In this document: piece by piece, positions 53,648 to 63,999 of the stretch | How the letters are laid out: each line of letters starts with the position of its first letter | How positions within the stretch are numbered: the stretch's first letter is position 1 | From: Anaerolineae bacterium | Lineage (GTDB): Bacteria; Chloroflexota; Anaerolineae; Aggregatilineales; JAFGMM01 | DNA: 64,000 nucleotides | Assembly: GCA_027494055.1 (NCBI GenBank) | Contig: JAOSJO010000023.1 | Location: 1-64,000, forward strand | Direction: 5' to 3' | Position numbers and translations under genes: made by a program | The notes under the pieces: generated by a model | What the model was told of the DNA's origin: nothing | What the model saw: the letters and a program-made list of their open reading frames with translations, nothing else | Databases searched by the model: none

Positions 53648-55111
53648 ATGACACCACATCGCGCAGACGACGCGACTATCAACGCCAGGCCTGTGATCCA
53701 CTGGTTCCGGCGCGACCTGCGCCTGACGGACAACCTGGCGCTGGCAGCGGCGCTTGAGACAGGCGCGCCGGTGATCCCGCTATTCATCTTCGACCCAGCG
53801 ATCCTGCACAGCAAACGGGTTGGCGCGCCCCGCGTGGCGTTCATGCGCAGCGCGCTCGCCTCACTGGATGCGTCACTGCGCCGGCACGGGAGCGCGCTGC
53901 TCGTGCGGCACGGCGACCCGCGCCGCGTCCTGCCCGCGCTCGTCGAAGCCACTGGCGCGCAAGGCCTGTACTTCAACCGGGATTACTCACCCTTTGCGCG
54001 CCGTCGCGATGCAGAAGTCGCGCGCGCCCTCCCAATCCCCACGCACAGCTTCGACGATATGCTGCTGGTCCCGCCCGGCGAGGCGACGAAGTCGGACGGC
54101 GACCCGTACACCGTGTTCACGGCCTTCCAGCGCAAATGGCTGACCATACCCAAACCGTGTCCCGTCGCCCCGGCTTCACAGAGCGGCGCTTTCGACCGCC
54201 TCGCCAGCGTTGACAGCCCTGGCCTGCCGACTCTGGCCGATCTGGGTTTCGACACGGCCATAGAAACGCCGGATGCCAGTGAGGATAGCGCGCACCAACT
54301 GCTCGCGCGTTTCCTCTCTGGTCCGATCTACGAATACGACAGCGGACGAAATCGACTGGGCGCTGACCCGGACCGCGACCCCACCCCAGGGTCATCCTTC
54401 CTGTCGCCCTATTTCCGCTTCGGCATCCTGTCCATCCGCGAGGCGTATGAAGCTGCGCAGGCGGCGCACGGGCAGGCCGGCGACGCGCGCGCACGCAAGG
54501 CGGTCGAGACCTGGATCAGCGAGCTGGCCTGGCGCGAGTTCTACACGCACATCCTCTTTCACTTCCCCCAGGTCAAGACCGGCAACTTCCGGCGCGCATA
54601 CGACTCCGTGCCGTGGCGTCGCGCGCCGGCTGACCTGCAAGCCTGGCAGGAGGGGCGCACGGGCTATCCCGTGGTCGATGCCGCCATGCGCCAGCTCGCG
54701 CAGACCGGCTGGATGCCCAACCGGGCGCGCATGATCGTCGCAAGCTTTCTCACGAAAGACCTGCTGATTGATTGGCGCGAGGGCGAGCTGCACTTCATGC
54801 AGCATCTCATCGACGGTGACCTGGCGGCCAACAACGGCGGCTGGCAGTGGGCGGCCGGCACCGGCACCGATGCGCAGCCCTACTTCCGGATCTTCAACCC
54901 GATCCTGCAAGGGCAGCGGTTCGATCCCGAAGGCGTCTACATTCGTCGCTGGGTGCCTGAGCTTGGTGACGTGCCCGCGACACAGGTCCACACGCCCTGG
55001 GCATCAGGTCACTTGCCCGCCGGCTATCCACCGCCGGTGGTCGCGCACGCCTTCGCTCGCGAGCGCGCGCTGGCTGCGTTTGCCGCCGCCAGGGAAAGGC
55101 GGCCCGCATAG
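53648..55111 (+). CDS. phrB: Deoxyribodipyrimidine photo-lyase, class I (CPD type)
   Basis: This 487-residue protein repairs UV-induced cyclobutane dimers using light and FADH-. The N-terminal antenna domain begins IHWFRRDLRLTDNLAL. The FAD domain has GSSFLSPYFRFGILSIREA, WISELAWREFYTHILFHFP, GRTGYPVVDAAMRQLAQTGWMPNRARMIVASFLTKDLLIDWREGE and NNGGWQWAAGTGTDAQPYFRIFNP. The Trp residues of the electron-transfer chain fall in these segments. Start at ATG 53648 after GGCGAGGGCACTC; an upstream GTG at 53627 is less likely. Convergent with the secreted Cys-containing protein, which begins after a hairpin. No frame break. Confidence 0.95.
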   Translation: MTPHRADDATINARPVIHWFRRDLRLTDNLALAAALETGAPVIPLFIFDPAILHSKRVGAPRVAFMRSALASLDASLRRHGSALLVRHGDPRRVLPALVEATGAQGLYFNRDYSPFARRRDAEVARALPIPTHSFDDMLLVPPGEATKSDGDPYTVFTAFQRKWLTIPKPCPVAPASQSGAFDRLASVDSPGLPTLADLGFDTAIETPDASEDSAHQLLARFLSGPIYEYDSGRNRLGADPDRDPTPGSSFLSPYFRFGILSIREAYEAAQAAHGQAGDARARKAVETWISELAWREFYTHILFHFPQVKTGNFRRAYDSVPWRRAPADLQAWQEGRTGYPVVDAAMRQLAQTGWMPNRARMIVASFLTKDLLIDWREGELHFMQHLIDGDLAANNGGWQWAAGTGTDAQPYFRIFNPILQGQRFDPEGVYIRRWVPELGDVPATQVHTPWASGHLPAGYPPPVVAHAFARERALAAFAAARERRPA

Positions 55112-55164
55112 CAGCCCCGGCTGCGTCGGTGCAGCGGCCACAAACAACAAGGCGCATCGAGCTA

Positions 55165-55191
55165 GGGGGTAGGCTTCCTTTACCTACCCCC
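55165..55191. terminator. Bidirectional stem-loop between convergent genes
   Basis: GGGGGTAGG (55165-55173) pairs with CCTACCCCC (55183-55191) around a CTTCCTTTA loop, between the photolyase stop and the stop of the next gene at 55230. No long T-run, so termination is plausible rather than sure. Confidence 0.55.
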
Positions 55192-55229
55192 AATCGCCCG
55201 TCGATCCTTGCAGCCGTTCAGCGCGCCCG

Positions 55230-57086
55230 CTAGCGACCGTAGTGCATGTGCGCCGTGAGCGTGCAACTGCTGGTCGCGATGAAGGTGATGGAATTCTCCT
55301 CGCCCGATGCGCCACAGCCGGACCAGTAGTCCACGTTGCACTTCGGGTCAACGGCGACAGCGTGCGCTTCGATCACCGTGCCCGGCTCGTAGCCGCCATC
55401 GCAGTTGGGTGGGGTGTCGAGCATGGCCGAGCCGCCTGTGTACTGGCAGCCGCTCATGTCAACCGTCACCGTGATGATGCGGCAGGCGCAGGTCGCCGGG
55501 TCCCACACGCAGTCACCCTCCGGGGAGACGACACACTCCCTGGCGAGGTGACCACACGTGTCGCACGATCCGCACGGCCCCCAGCTTCCGGGCGGCACAC
55601 CGCTGCCAGGCGATTCCGGCTCGCCAGGGATGACCGGCGGCTCGCCGCCCGGCGGCGGCTCTCCTGGCGGCACCTGGTCGCAATCGCCAACTGCCGCGAC
55701 GACCCAGGACGCCACCCACAGGCTGTGAACCGCCTCGTGGCCGGGGAACCACGTCTTGTCAAGCTCCCACCACCGGTTGCCGCCGCTGTCCAGCGCGTAC
55801 CCGACCACCGGGTACTCCACGCCGGGCGTCAGCACGCCAAAGACAGCATAGCCAAGCCCCGGCCCGACGCGCACGTTTATACCGGCCCCATCACCGCGGA
55901 TTGCGCAGGGCCGGACCGGTTGCGCGCCCGGCCCGCCTTCTTCAGGCGGGGGCGGAGTCTCGAACTCAAGCCCTGTCTCGGCGGTGCAAACCACGTCATC
56001 GCCGACGTACACGCGCAGCACGAACCGGAAGCCGGCATAGCCTGCGGGCAGCGGCCAGGTGAACGCCATGGGGTCGCCGTGTGCCCACTCGCCGTGCGTC
56101 AGGTACATGTAGCCGCTGTCGGCCATGCGGCCATAGACGTACACCGCATAGCCGGTCGCGCCCGGCATGGCGTCCCACGTCACGGTTGCCCGGAGGGGAT
56201 CGTCGCCATCTTGCACGACGCCGAAGTTGAGGTCGGGGCAGCCGCCCCCCGTCAGCAGCTCTTCAGGGCCGGGGCACGGCGCGCACACCGCCGGGCCAGC
56301 GCCCGCCGCGCCGGCCAGGCAGCCGGGCGCATCGCCGGCGCACGTCACAAGCAGGCGCACGATCCCCGTCGCCATCGGGTCGTCGGACGATACCTCGACC
56401 TCGTAGCGCCCGCTGCGCGCCGCGACCGTCACCCGGTCCTCAAGCTGCTCGCCGCCGCGTAGCAGCGCCACAGCCGGCCCGCGCTGGTCGTGCACCTTGA
56501 TCACAAACGGAAACGTGAAGGGTTGGCCCTCGCTCAGGTTGGTCACGAGCAGCGTCGTGGGGCAGTCCTCCGCTTCGAACGCGAAGAACTGCGGGTCGGC
56601 AGCGGGCGTCAGGGTCACGTCCACCGCCTGCCCGAACAGCAGCGACGTGGCGGTCAACGCGCCCCGGCCCAGCAGGGTGAGCGCGAAGTCGCCGGTGGTC
56701 CCGTTCTCGCCGCTGATCCACAGCAGGTAGATGCCCTCGTCTGGCAGAACCGCCGAGATGTACGCGCCCTGCATGTTGTCGTCGCGCGTGTTCTGGGCGC
56801 TGCTGGCGAGCACAAGCCCGTTAGGCGCGACCAGTTCGGCGCGCACGTCCAGGGCGCCCGTCCAGTTCTCCACGATGGCGGTGACGACATCGTCCGCGCT
56901 GCCGGTGAAGCTGTACGGCGCGCGCGGCGCGTCACCGGTGATTGCCCCAAACACCTTCGCACCGTAGGTCAGCATGCCGCCGCTCTGCGCCCGCGAAACC
57001 GCCACCGAACCGGTGAGCATGGCGATCAGCGTGACGGCGGTCAGAAGCAGCCCTACGCGCATCCAACGACTCAGTATGTGTCGCAT
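55230..57086 (-). CDS. Secreted beta-rich protein with SH3b domain and Cys-rich end
   Basis: This 618-residue protein has a signal peptide (MRVGLLLTAVTLIAMLTGSVAVSRAQ). Two pre-peptidase C-like beta domains follow (PYSFTGSADDVVTAIVENWTG; DPQFFAFEAEDCPTTLLVTN), then a fibronectin-like segment (ATVTWDAMPGATGYAVYVYG), and an SH3b domain at about 420-470 (INVRVGPGLGYAVFGVLTPG). The Pro/Gly-rich linker leads to a last domain with a dozen cysteines (CGSCDTCGHLARECV). The start at ATG 57086 follows AAGGAGGCGAC. Its N-terminal two thirds are a paralogue of the preceding gene. Surface localisation is inferred; no catalytic motif seen. Confidence 0.78.
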   Translation of the reverse strand: MRHILSRWMRVGLLLTAVTLIAMLTGSVAVSRAQSGGMLTYGAKVFGAITGDAPRAPYSFTGSADDVVTAIVENWTGALDVRAELVAPNGLVLASSAQNTRDDNMQGAYISAVLPDEGIYLLWISGENGTTGDFALTLLGRGALTATSLLFGQAVDVTLTPAADPQFFAFEAEDCPTTLLVTNLSEGQPFTFPFVIKVHDQRGPAVALLRGGEQLEDRVTVAARSGRYEVEVSSDDPMATGIVRLLVTCAGDAPGCLAGAAGAGPAVCAPCPGPEELLTGGGCPDLNFGVVQDGDDPLRATVTWDAMPGATGYAVYVYGRMADSGYMYLTHGEWAHGDPMAFTWPLPAGYAGFRFVLRVYVGDDVVCTAETGLEFETPPPPEEGGPGAQPVRPCAIRGDGAGINVRVGPGLGYAVFGVLTPGVEYPVVGYALDSGGNRWWELDKTWFPGHEAVHSLWVASWVVAAVGDCDQVPPGEPPPGGEPPVIPGEPESPGSGVPPGSWGPCGSCDTCGHLARECVVSPEGDCVWDPATCACRIITVTVDMSGCQYTGGSAMLDTPPNCDGGYEPGTVIEAHAVAVDPKCNVDYWSGCGASGEENSITFIATSSCTLTAHMHYGR

Positions 57087-57129
57087 TGTCGCCTCCTTCC
57101 GCAATCACGACCCCGCCGGGGTCCCCACT

Positions 57130-58602
57130 CTACAGGTCCAGGTTTGGGGAACTCAACGTCCGTCTCCCCGCCGCACAGGTAACCCTGGGGCATGTCGCCA
57201 AAGGCTCCGCCACCGGTGGCCTCGCTATAGGCGCGGACGCTGATCTGGAACCGTGAGTAGTCGGCGGGGAAAACCCCTTCGAGATGGTAGGTGATGTGCT
57301 CGCCGGGCACAGTCAGGACGCGAATCCCGATCAGGCCGCCGTCATCCCCGTAAGCATAGACGTGGATCGTATAGGCGGCAGCGCCCGGCGCGGCGGTCCA
57401 GCTCGCCACAACCCGGCGCTCCTCACCCGGAACGACAGCCACGTTGACGCCGATGCCGCTGCACGCCTCGGCGGGGACGCCCTCGAACGCGAAGGTCGTC
57501 AGGCCCACACAGAGGAGTTCCGCAACATCTCGACCACGGCCCGCACGGACGCCAACCGTGAACGGTCCTCGATCCAGGTCGGCGGGGTTGAACGTGTAGG
57601 CATGACTGGTGTCGCCCTCCAGCAGGACAGGCGAGTCAGCAACCAGAGTGCCCCAGGCGTCGAGGATCACGAAGATGTACCACTCCGCGCCCTCGACGGC
57701 CGGCCAGGCAAAGGAGAAGGCGCCGCCCCCTTCGTCGGTGGCCGTGACGGCGAAGTCTGCGCACAACTCGCCGCCGAACGTCTCATCGATGCAAGGCGGG
57801 CACGCCGCTGTGTCAGCGCCGCCGTCGATGCACCCCGGCGCAGCGTCAGAGCAGGTCACCAGCAGGTTGACCGTTCCCTGCTGCTGCGGGTCCTCCGAGA
57901 GCACCTCGACCTCGTAGCGCCCGCTCAGCGGCGGCACGACCAGGCGGTCTTCAAACGCGTCCCCGCCGTAGAGCAGGGCGATCAAACCGCCCTGCGCGTT
58001 GCGCACTTTGACCACGAAGGGAAACGTGAAGGGCTGGCCCAGGCTCAGGTTGGTGACCGTCAGCGTGGTCGGGCAGTCCAGGGCGTCAAAGACGTAGTAC
58101 TGTGGCTGGGGATCTGCAGGACGGTCACGTCCACCGCCTCCCCATAGACCAGGGTGGTGGCCGGCACGGGCGCGCGCCCCTGCAGCGTGAGCAGGAATTG
58201 GCCCGTCGTGCCGTTTTCCGCGCTGACCAGCAGCAGGTAGGTGCCGGTCTGCGGCAGGAAGCGCGCCAGGTGGGCGTCGCGGCTTTCGACGGCGAACGGG
58301 CTGCGGGCGCTGTCCGCGACCGTCTGTCCGTCAGGGCCGAGCAGCGTGACTTGCGGGTCCAGCGTGCCGACCCAGCTCTTGGCGTGGACCTGGACCAGAT
58401 CGCCCGTAGCGCCATTGAAGCTGTAGATCACCTGCGTGAGATCGGCTGAGATCATGCCGAGTACCTTCGAGCCGTACCCAATCGTCCCGCCGCCCTGGGC
58501 GAGCGCCGCCGGGCCTTGGGACGGGACGGCTCCCGCCACAATCATAACGAGCAGCACCATCGAGGCTGCGCGCAACCCTACGAGCCATCGGCGCATGGTC
58601 AT
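57130..58602 (-). CDS. Secreted beta-rich paralogue of the 55230-57086 protein (frame-corrected)
   Basis: About 490 residues. A signal peptide (VGLRAASMVLLVMIVAGAVPSQGPAALAQ) is followed by the same domain order as its neighbour: IGYGSKVLGMISADLTQVIYSFNGATGDLV, then DPQPQYYVFDALDCPTTLTVTN, then a fibronectin-like part, but without the SH3b and Cys-rich end. One frame break is at about 58119-58121 (a G of the plus strand missing). A second, at 57143-57145 (TTT should be two), would give the end VEFPNLDL at 57130; otherwise the frame runs to 57071, overlapping the next gene. The two paralogues lie in tandem, so a recent duplication is likely. Confidence 0.7.
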
Positions 58603-59420
58603 ACCTCCTTACTTCGGCCTGAAAACATACGCTGCCAGGCGACAGGCTCGCCACAATCCCGGATTGCCCGCCCGCCAAGCGGGTAGGCCTGTGCGGTTCT
58701 CTATCGCTTCACACGGGCGAGCCGGCGTCTTCGACCACTCGCAGGCGGAAGCGGATCCGTGAGGGTGACAGGAACCTCGGCTGCGGATAGGCGCGCGTGC
58801 AGCATGTCTGCCGGATAGGCGTAAGCCCAGACATCCCGCACCACGTCGCTATTTCATGTTGTGGTCACCCTTTCGCGTGCGTCGCCGGCAGCCAACAGGG
58901 CTGTTCCGTGCCCATACCCTGCCGGCGCACTGAGGACAGTGCCTGATCTTCACAAAAGCGGAAATAGATGCACGGGGTGGAACTGAGGCGACAGCGACAA
59001 GGCGACACCCCGCACGGCAGGACCGTCTCCCAACGGTCACGAGGAAAAGCCGAGAGCTAAACCTTACCCTGTCGGCTCAAGGTAGCCGGCAACTCTGACG
59101 AGGCAATGATGCTTGCCGCCGCTGCAACGAAATGACCAGCGTCCACATCATCATAATACGACGCGGCTACAGGTGTCAATCCGGGTCGCGGCTCAGCAGG
59201 GCGATTGCATGAGAACCCGTCAGCCTGATGGCTGCGCCGGCACGCGGACAGAACCGCCTGCTGTTGAAAGACGAATTTTGTGTGAAATCTCACAAATCGG
59301 GTTGACTCCTGGCGCGAATGCATTGAAGATGGTAACTAAGCGCATCGCGACGGATGATCGTTGAATCGTCGGCTAGGATGCGTGCGCGCCGCGTACCTGC
59401 ACCCGACAAGGAGAAACCAC
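58603..59420. other. Long intergenic region, no gene supported
   Basis: About 820 bases. Short open frames exist on both strands but none has a ribosome-binding site plus conserved-looking content. CCCGC and GCGGG near 58672-58683 make a small hairpin. No repeats, RNA gene or phage-like feature seen. It lies between two secreted-protein genes read in opposite directions. Confidence 0.5.
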
Positions 59421-60852
59421 ATGTTCCGTATGACGCGCGCGGTTGCCCTGTTGATCGCGCTGGCCCTGGCGGCCACCCCCCTGGTCGGTCTGGCGCAAGA
59501 GCCGCCGACCGAACCGTTTACCACATCTGACGGCCTGAGCTTTTCCTATCCTGCGGGATGGGTGGTCTCGGAGCAGTACGGAGTCGTCCTGCTGGCCAAT
59601 GACGAAACGACGATGGAGTCCGACAACATCCCGCCGGGCGGGATCGGTGTCATCATCGTCGGGCCGCAGGGCGTGCGCGCGACGATCTACGTCCCCGACG
59701 ACGCAAGCCTGATGGAAGTGTCAATCGCCATGGTCGAGGGCTTCGGCATCAGCGGCGCTGACGCCGAGTCGCTTGTCCCGGCAGCGACGACCATCGCAGG
59801 CCGGCCGGCGGTGCGCCTGGAGTTCGGCAGTGAAGAGGGCGACGGGCTGCTCTTCGCCATGGACCATGGCGACGGCGAGGTTGTGATGGTCATCGCCGCG
59901 TGCGCGCCCGGCGAGATCGGCAGGTTTGAACCGACCGCGCTTGCTATCGCCGAAACCGTCACCTACGCGCCCCCCTGGCACGCCGTGCTGCAGGGGCACA
60001 CCGATTGGGTACACAACGTCGCCTTCAGCCCGGATGGGACCCAGCTTGCCTCCGCAAGCGATGACAGCACCGTGCGCGTGTGGGATGTCGCCAGCGGCGC
60101 GGAGCTGATCGCCCTGGTGCATTCCACCTCGGTCATGGGCGTCGCCTTCCATCCCGACGGGACGCGGGTGGCCTCGGGTGACACCCTTGGCCTTGTGCAC
60201 GTGTGGGATGTTGCCAGCGGCACGGAGGCGCTCAGCATCGAGGCCCATACCGATTACGTGCGGGGCGTCGCCTTCGACACGGCGGGGACGCGGCTCGCCT
60301 CCGGGAGTGATGACGACCTGGCTAAAGTCTGGGACGCGGCGACGGGCGCGTTGCTGCTCACCCTGGAAGGGCACACAGACTGGATCAACAGCGTGGCCTT
60401 CAGCGCAGATGGAGAACGCCTCATCACCGCCAGTGATGACGCCACCGCCCTGGTGTGGGACGCGACCACCGGCGCGCAGTTGTTCGCGCTGGAACACCCC
60501 AGTTCGGTCAAGAGCGCCGTCTTCAGCCCTGACGGGGCGCTGATCGCCACCGGCGATACCAATGGCGATGTGCACGTGTGGGACGCCGCCACCGGTGACG
60601 CGGTGGCCGAGCTGCAAAGGGCACGACGACTGGGTGCGTGGGGTGGCCTTCAGTCCCGATGGGACGCTGATTGTCTCCGGCAGCGACGACGGCGCGGTGC
60701 GCTTGTGGGCGCTGGACGGCACGTGGCAGGAACTCACGGCCTTCGGTGGGCACACGGACTGGGTGCGCGGTGTGGCCTTCAGCCCCGACGGGACGCTGAT
60801 CGCCTCTTGCAGCGACGACAGGAACGTGATCCTGTGGGACGTGCCACGCTAG
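59421..60852 (+). CDS. Secreted LpqN/PsbP-like domain + WD40 propeller protein (frame-corrected)
   Basis: About 476 residues. The start at 59421 has AAGGAG about 8 bases upstream, and the protein begins with a signal peptide (MTRAVALLIALALAATPLVG). Residues about 28-185 resemble the PsbP/LpqN-type lipoprotein domain (FTTSDGLSFSYPAGWVVSEQYGVVLLAND). Residues about 190-476 are seven WD40 repeats (VAFSPDGTQLASASDDSTVRVWD). The frame breaks at 60616-60618 where AAA should be two A. It is followed by a strong terminator. No enzyme motif is present. Confidence 0.82.
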
Positions 60853-60899
60853 GCGCGGCGCGCGCTTCAGCCGCCCTGCGGGGCGGTCAAGGCTAACCG

Positions 60900-60932
60900 A
60901 CAGCGCCGGGGATCGGCCCCCGGCGCTGTTTT
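60900..60932 (+). terminator. Rho-independent terminator of the WD40 gene
   Basis: ACAGCGCCGGGG (60900-60911) pairs perfectly with CCCCGGCGCTGT (60918-60929) around ATCGGC and continues into TTTT. It lies 48 bases after the stop at 60852. Confidence 0.88.
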
Positions 60933-60979
60933 GCATCGTACCTGTTCGCGTTTGATCCCCGCGACGGTTGAACTCAGTG

Positions 60980-61063
60980 TAAGGTTTCTTGAGTAGGGGC
61001 AAGGCATGCCTTGCCCTACTCACCCATTTCGCGCCAAGACTCAACCCTGTTCGCCCTGGAACC
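60980..61063. repeat. Dispersed repeat, copy 2
   Basis: Positions 60991-61021 hold an almost perfect palindrome (GAGTAGGGGCAAGGCATG and its mirror with one G extra on the left), followed by CCATTTC, CGCCAAGACTCAACCCTGT and GAACCAC as at 28440-28548. The extra base is probably an indel error. Confidence 0.72.
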
Positions 61064-61110
61064 ACTTGTGGGGGGGGCGCCGAAACGCGCGGGGGTGGGG
61101 GACGCGGACG

Positions 61111-63638
61111 TCACAGCACGCGCTGCAGGCACACCCCGGTGTGCGAGCCGGGGACGCGCGCCACCTGCTCCGGCGTCCCTCCGCGATGATCCGCCCGCCG
61201 GCTGCGCCGCCTTCCGGCCCCAGGTCAACGATCCAGTCCGCGCCCTTGACGATGTCGAGGTTGTGTTCCACCACGATCACCGTGTTCCCGGCATCGACCA
61301 GGCGTTGCAGCAGCGCCAGCAGCCGGGCCGTGTCATCCGGGTGGAGGCCGGTGGTCGGCTCGTCGAGCAGGTAGAGGGTGCGCCCGGTGATGCGCCGCCC
61401 CAGCTCTTTGGACAGCTTCACGCGCTGCGCCTCGCCGCCGGAGAGCGTGGTGGTCGGCTGGCCGAGCTGCAAATAGCCCAGCCCGACATCGACCATCACC
61501 TGCAGGCGCGACGCAGCAGCAGGGATATCTTTGAACAGCGCCAGCGCCTCCTCGATGGTCAGCGCAAGCACCTGCGCGATGTCGTGATCGCGGTATTTGA
61601 CCGCCAGCGTCTCCGGCTTGAAGCGGCGGCCGCGACAGGCCGGGCAGGTGACTTCCACGTCGGGCAGGAAGTGCATCTTCACCGCCAGCGTCCCGGCCCC
61701 CTGGCAGCGCTCGCAGCGCCCGCCGGGCACATTGAACGAGAAGTGGCGGGCCGCCATGTCACGCGCGCGCGCATCGGGCGTCGCGGCGAAGGTCTCACGG
61801 ATGGGGGTGAAGACGTCGGAGTAGGTGGCGGCGTTGGAGCGCGGAATGCGCCCGATGTGCTCCTGGTCGATGGTGATAATCTTGGCGAAGTGCTCCCAGC
61901 CCTCAATCGCCCCGTGCCGGCCGGGCGGCTCACCTGCGCCGTAGAAGTGCTGGCGGCCGGCTCTGTCGAGGATGTCGAAGACCAGCGTGGACTTCCCCGA
62001 CCCCGACACCCCCGTCACCGCCACGAGCATACCGAGCGGCAGGCGCACCGTGATGTCCTGGAGGTTGTGTTCCTGCGCGCCATGGATCGTGAGCGACTTC
62101 CCGTTGGGCGCCCGGCGCTGCTGCGGCATGGGGACGCGCATCCGGCCGGCAAGGTACGCGCCGGTGAGCGTGCCCGACATCTGGGCGACCTCGGCGGGCG
62201 CGCCGGCGGCGACGATCTGCCCGCCGTGCTTTCCGGCTCTGGGGCCAAAATCGACCACGTAATCCGCTGAGGCGATCAGGTCGAGATCGTGTTCAACGAC
62301 GAGAACGGTGTTGCCCAGGTCGCGCAAGCGGCGCAGGAAGCCGATCAGGCGCTGGGTATCGCGGGTGTGCAGGCCAATCGTCGGCTCGTCGAAGACGTAG
62401 AGCACCCCGCTCAACCCCGACCCAAGCAGAGACGCCATCCGCAGCCGCCGCGCCTCCCCGGCGGAGAGCGTCGGCGAGGCCCGGTCAAGCGTCAGATAGG
62501 CCACGCCAACTTCGATCACCCGCCTGACCCGCTCGCGCAGGTCGTCCAGGATGGGCCGGGCGATGTGCATCGCCTCGTCGTTCAGCGCAGCGGGCAGGCC
62601 GTCCAGCCATGCCGCCAGATCGCTCAACGGCAGTTGCGCAATATCGATGATGGTCCGCCCCACCACAGTCACCGCGCGGCTTTCAGCCCGGAGGCGCGTC
62701 CCGCCGCAGTCGGGGCAGGTCTGCGTCACGAGGAACTCGTCGAGCTTCCGGCGGTAGTCCGCATCCTGGATGCGCTCCGCGTAGCGGCGCAGCAGGTTGC
62801 TCGCGATGCCCTCAAAGTGGCCCCGGCTGACGGTCGTGGGCGGCTCGATCTGCGGAAAGTGCTGCCGGAACTGCGGGCTGCCCACACCGAAGAAGAGCAG
62901 GTCGCGCTGGACCGGCGTGTAGTCCCGCACGGGCAGCGCGGGATCGAAGTCGAAACCGTAATGCCGGCCGGCCGCGTGCAGAGTCTCGACGTAGCGCCGG
63001 ATGGTGTAGATGTCCCACCCGTGAACCGCGCCGTCGAGGATGCTCAGCGATTCATCCACCAGGCGTTTGAGGTTGGCATGGTGAACTGTCCCCAACCCGG
63101 TACAGGTTGGGCAGGCGCCCGCCGGCTTGTTGAACGAGAAGTTCGCCATCCCGATCTCCGGCATCGAAGCGCCGCAGTGCGGGCAATGCAGCGCGGACTC
63201 CGTTTCAGGGGCGTCGTTGACGCTGTCGCTGCTCCAGTCGATGGGCGACTCGTCATACAGCGGCGGGACGTCCTTCCCGCAGGCCGGGCACGGACGGTGC
63301 CCCAGGCGGGCGAAAAGCACGCGCAGGTAGGTGTAAATCTCCGTCGCCGTGCCCACCGTCGAGCGCGGGCTGTGGTTGGCCTGGTACTGGTCGATGCTGA
63401 CCGAGGGCGACAGCCCGACAATCGAATCGACCGGCGGCTTCGTGAAGCCATACGACACCAACCCCAGCGATTCGAGGTACTGCCGCTGCCCTTCCTGGTG
63501 CAGGATGTCAAAACCGAGCGTCGATTTGCCCGATCCCGACAGCCCGGTCAGGACCACGAACTTCTCTTTCGGAATGCTCAACGTGATGTTCTTCAGGTTG
63601 TGCAGCCGCGCGTTGGTGATCGTGATACAGGGTTGCAT
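61111..63638 (-). CDS. UvrA-family ATPase (UvrA2/drug-resistance type, frame-corrected)
   Basis: About 842 residues, shorter than UvrA of excision repair (about 940). Two ABC modules are seen: Walker A GLSGSGKSTL and GVSGSGKSTL, signatures LSAGEARR and LSGGEAQR, Walker B VLYVFDEPTIGLH and LYLLDEPTTGLH. Three zinc-type Cys pairs are present (CPACGKD, CPHCGAS, CERCQGAGT...CPACRGR). The N-terminal UvrB-binding segment looks reduced, as in class II UvrA proteins tied to antibiotic resistance. The start at ATG 63638 follows GGAG; the frame breaks at 61177-61179 (CCC should be four), giving GTPEQVARVPGSHTG and a stop at 61111. Confidence 0.83.
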
Positions 63639-63734
63639 AGGATCAATCTCCACACCAAATACAGCGCACCGTCACGGTACGCCTCACCGCCGATACACCT
63701 CTATTGTAAAACCCTGGTGTGCCCTGGGAGGGTT

Positions 63735-63999
63735 CTATGGTGGGGAAGCTCTGCGGGTCATCCTGTCCTCGATGATCGCTTCGACCAGGGCAATCAGGCG
63801 CAGGGCGAGCGCCTCCTGTTCGGCCAGCGTGGAAAGCCACCGGTCTGAGGCGGTGTACACGTCTTCATCGGGCGGCGGCGTGTCCAGCGAGTGGCGCAGG
63901 TCGGTGGTGTCGCCGCGATCAAGCCGGAGCATCATGCGCAGAATCGCCATCTGGCTGTAGCCGGCCCGGCTCAGCATCCGGATGACGCGCAGGCGGCTG
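63735..63999 (-). CDS. MerR-like transcriptional regulator, 3' part (runs off window)
   Basis: Only the last 88 or so residues are in the window; the reading frame is open to the edge. It begins SRLRVIRMLSRAGYSQMAILRMMLRLDRGD, which matches the start of the second helical segment of MerR-type DNA-binding domains, then DTPPPDEDVYTASDRWLSTLAEQE and a C-terminal helix. MerR proteins activate resistance or stress genes, which suits the neighbouring UvrA-like ATPase. The match is to a fragment only. Confidence 0.6.
   Translation of the reverse strand, partial: SRLRVIRMLSRAGYSQMAILRMMLRLDRGDTTDLRHSLDTPPPDEDVYTASDRWLSTLAEQEALALRLIALVEAIIEDRMTRRASPP

Noticed and set aside
58603..59420. Small gene between the secreted protein genes
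   Set aside because: Candidates lack ribosome-binding sites and conserved composition on either strand.
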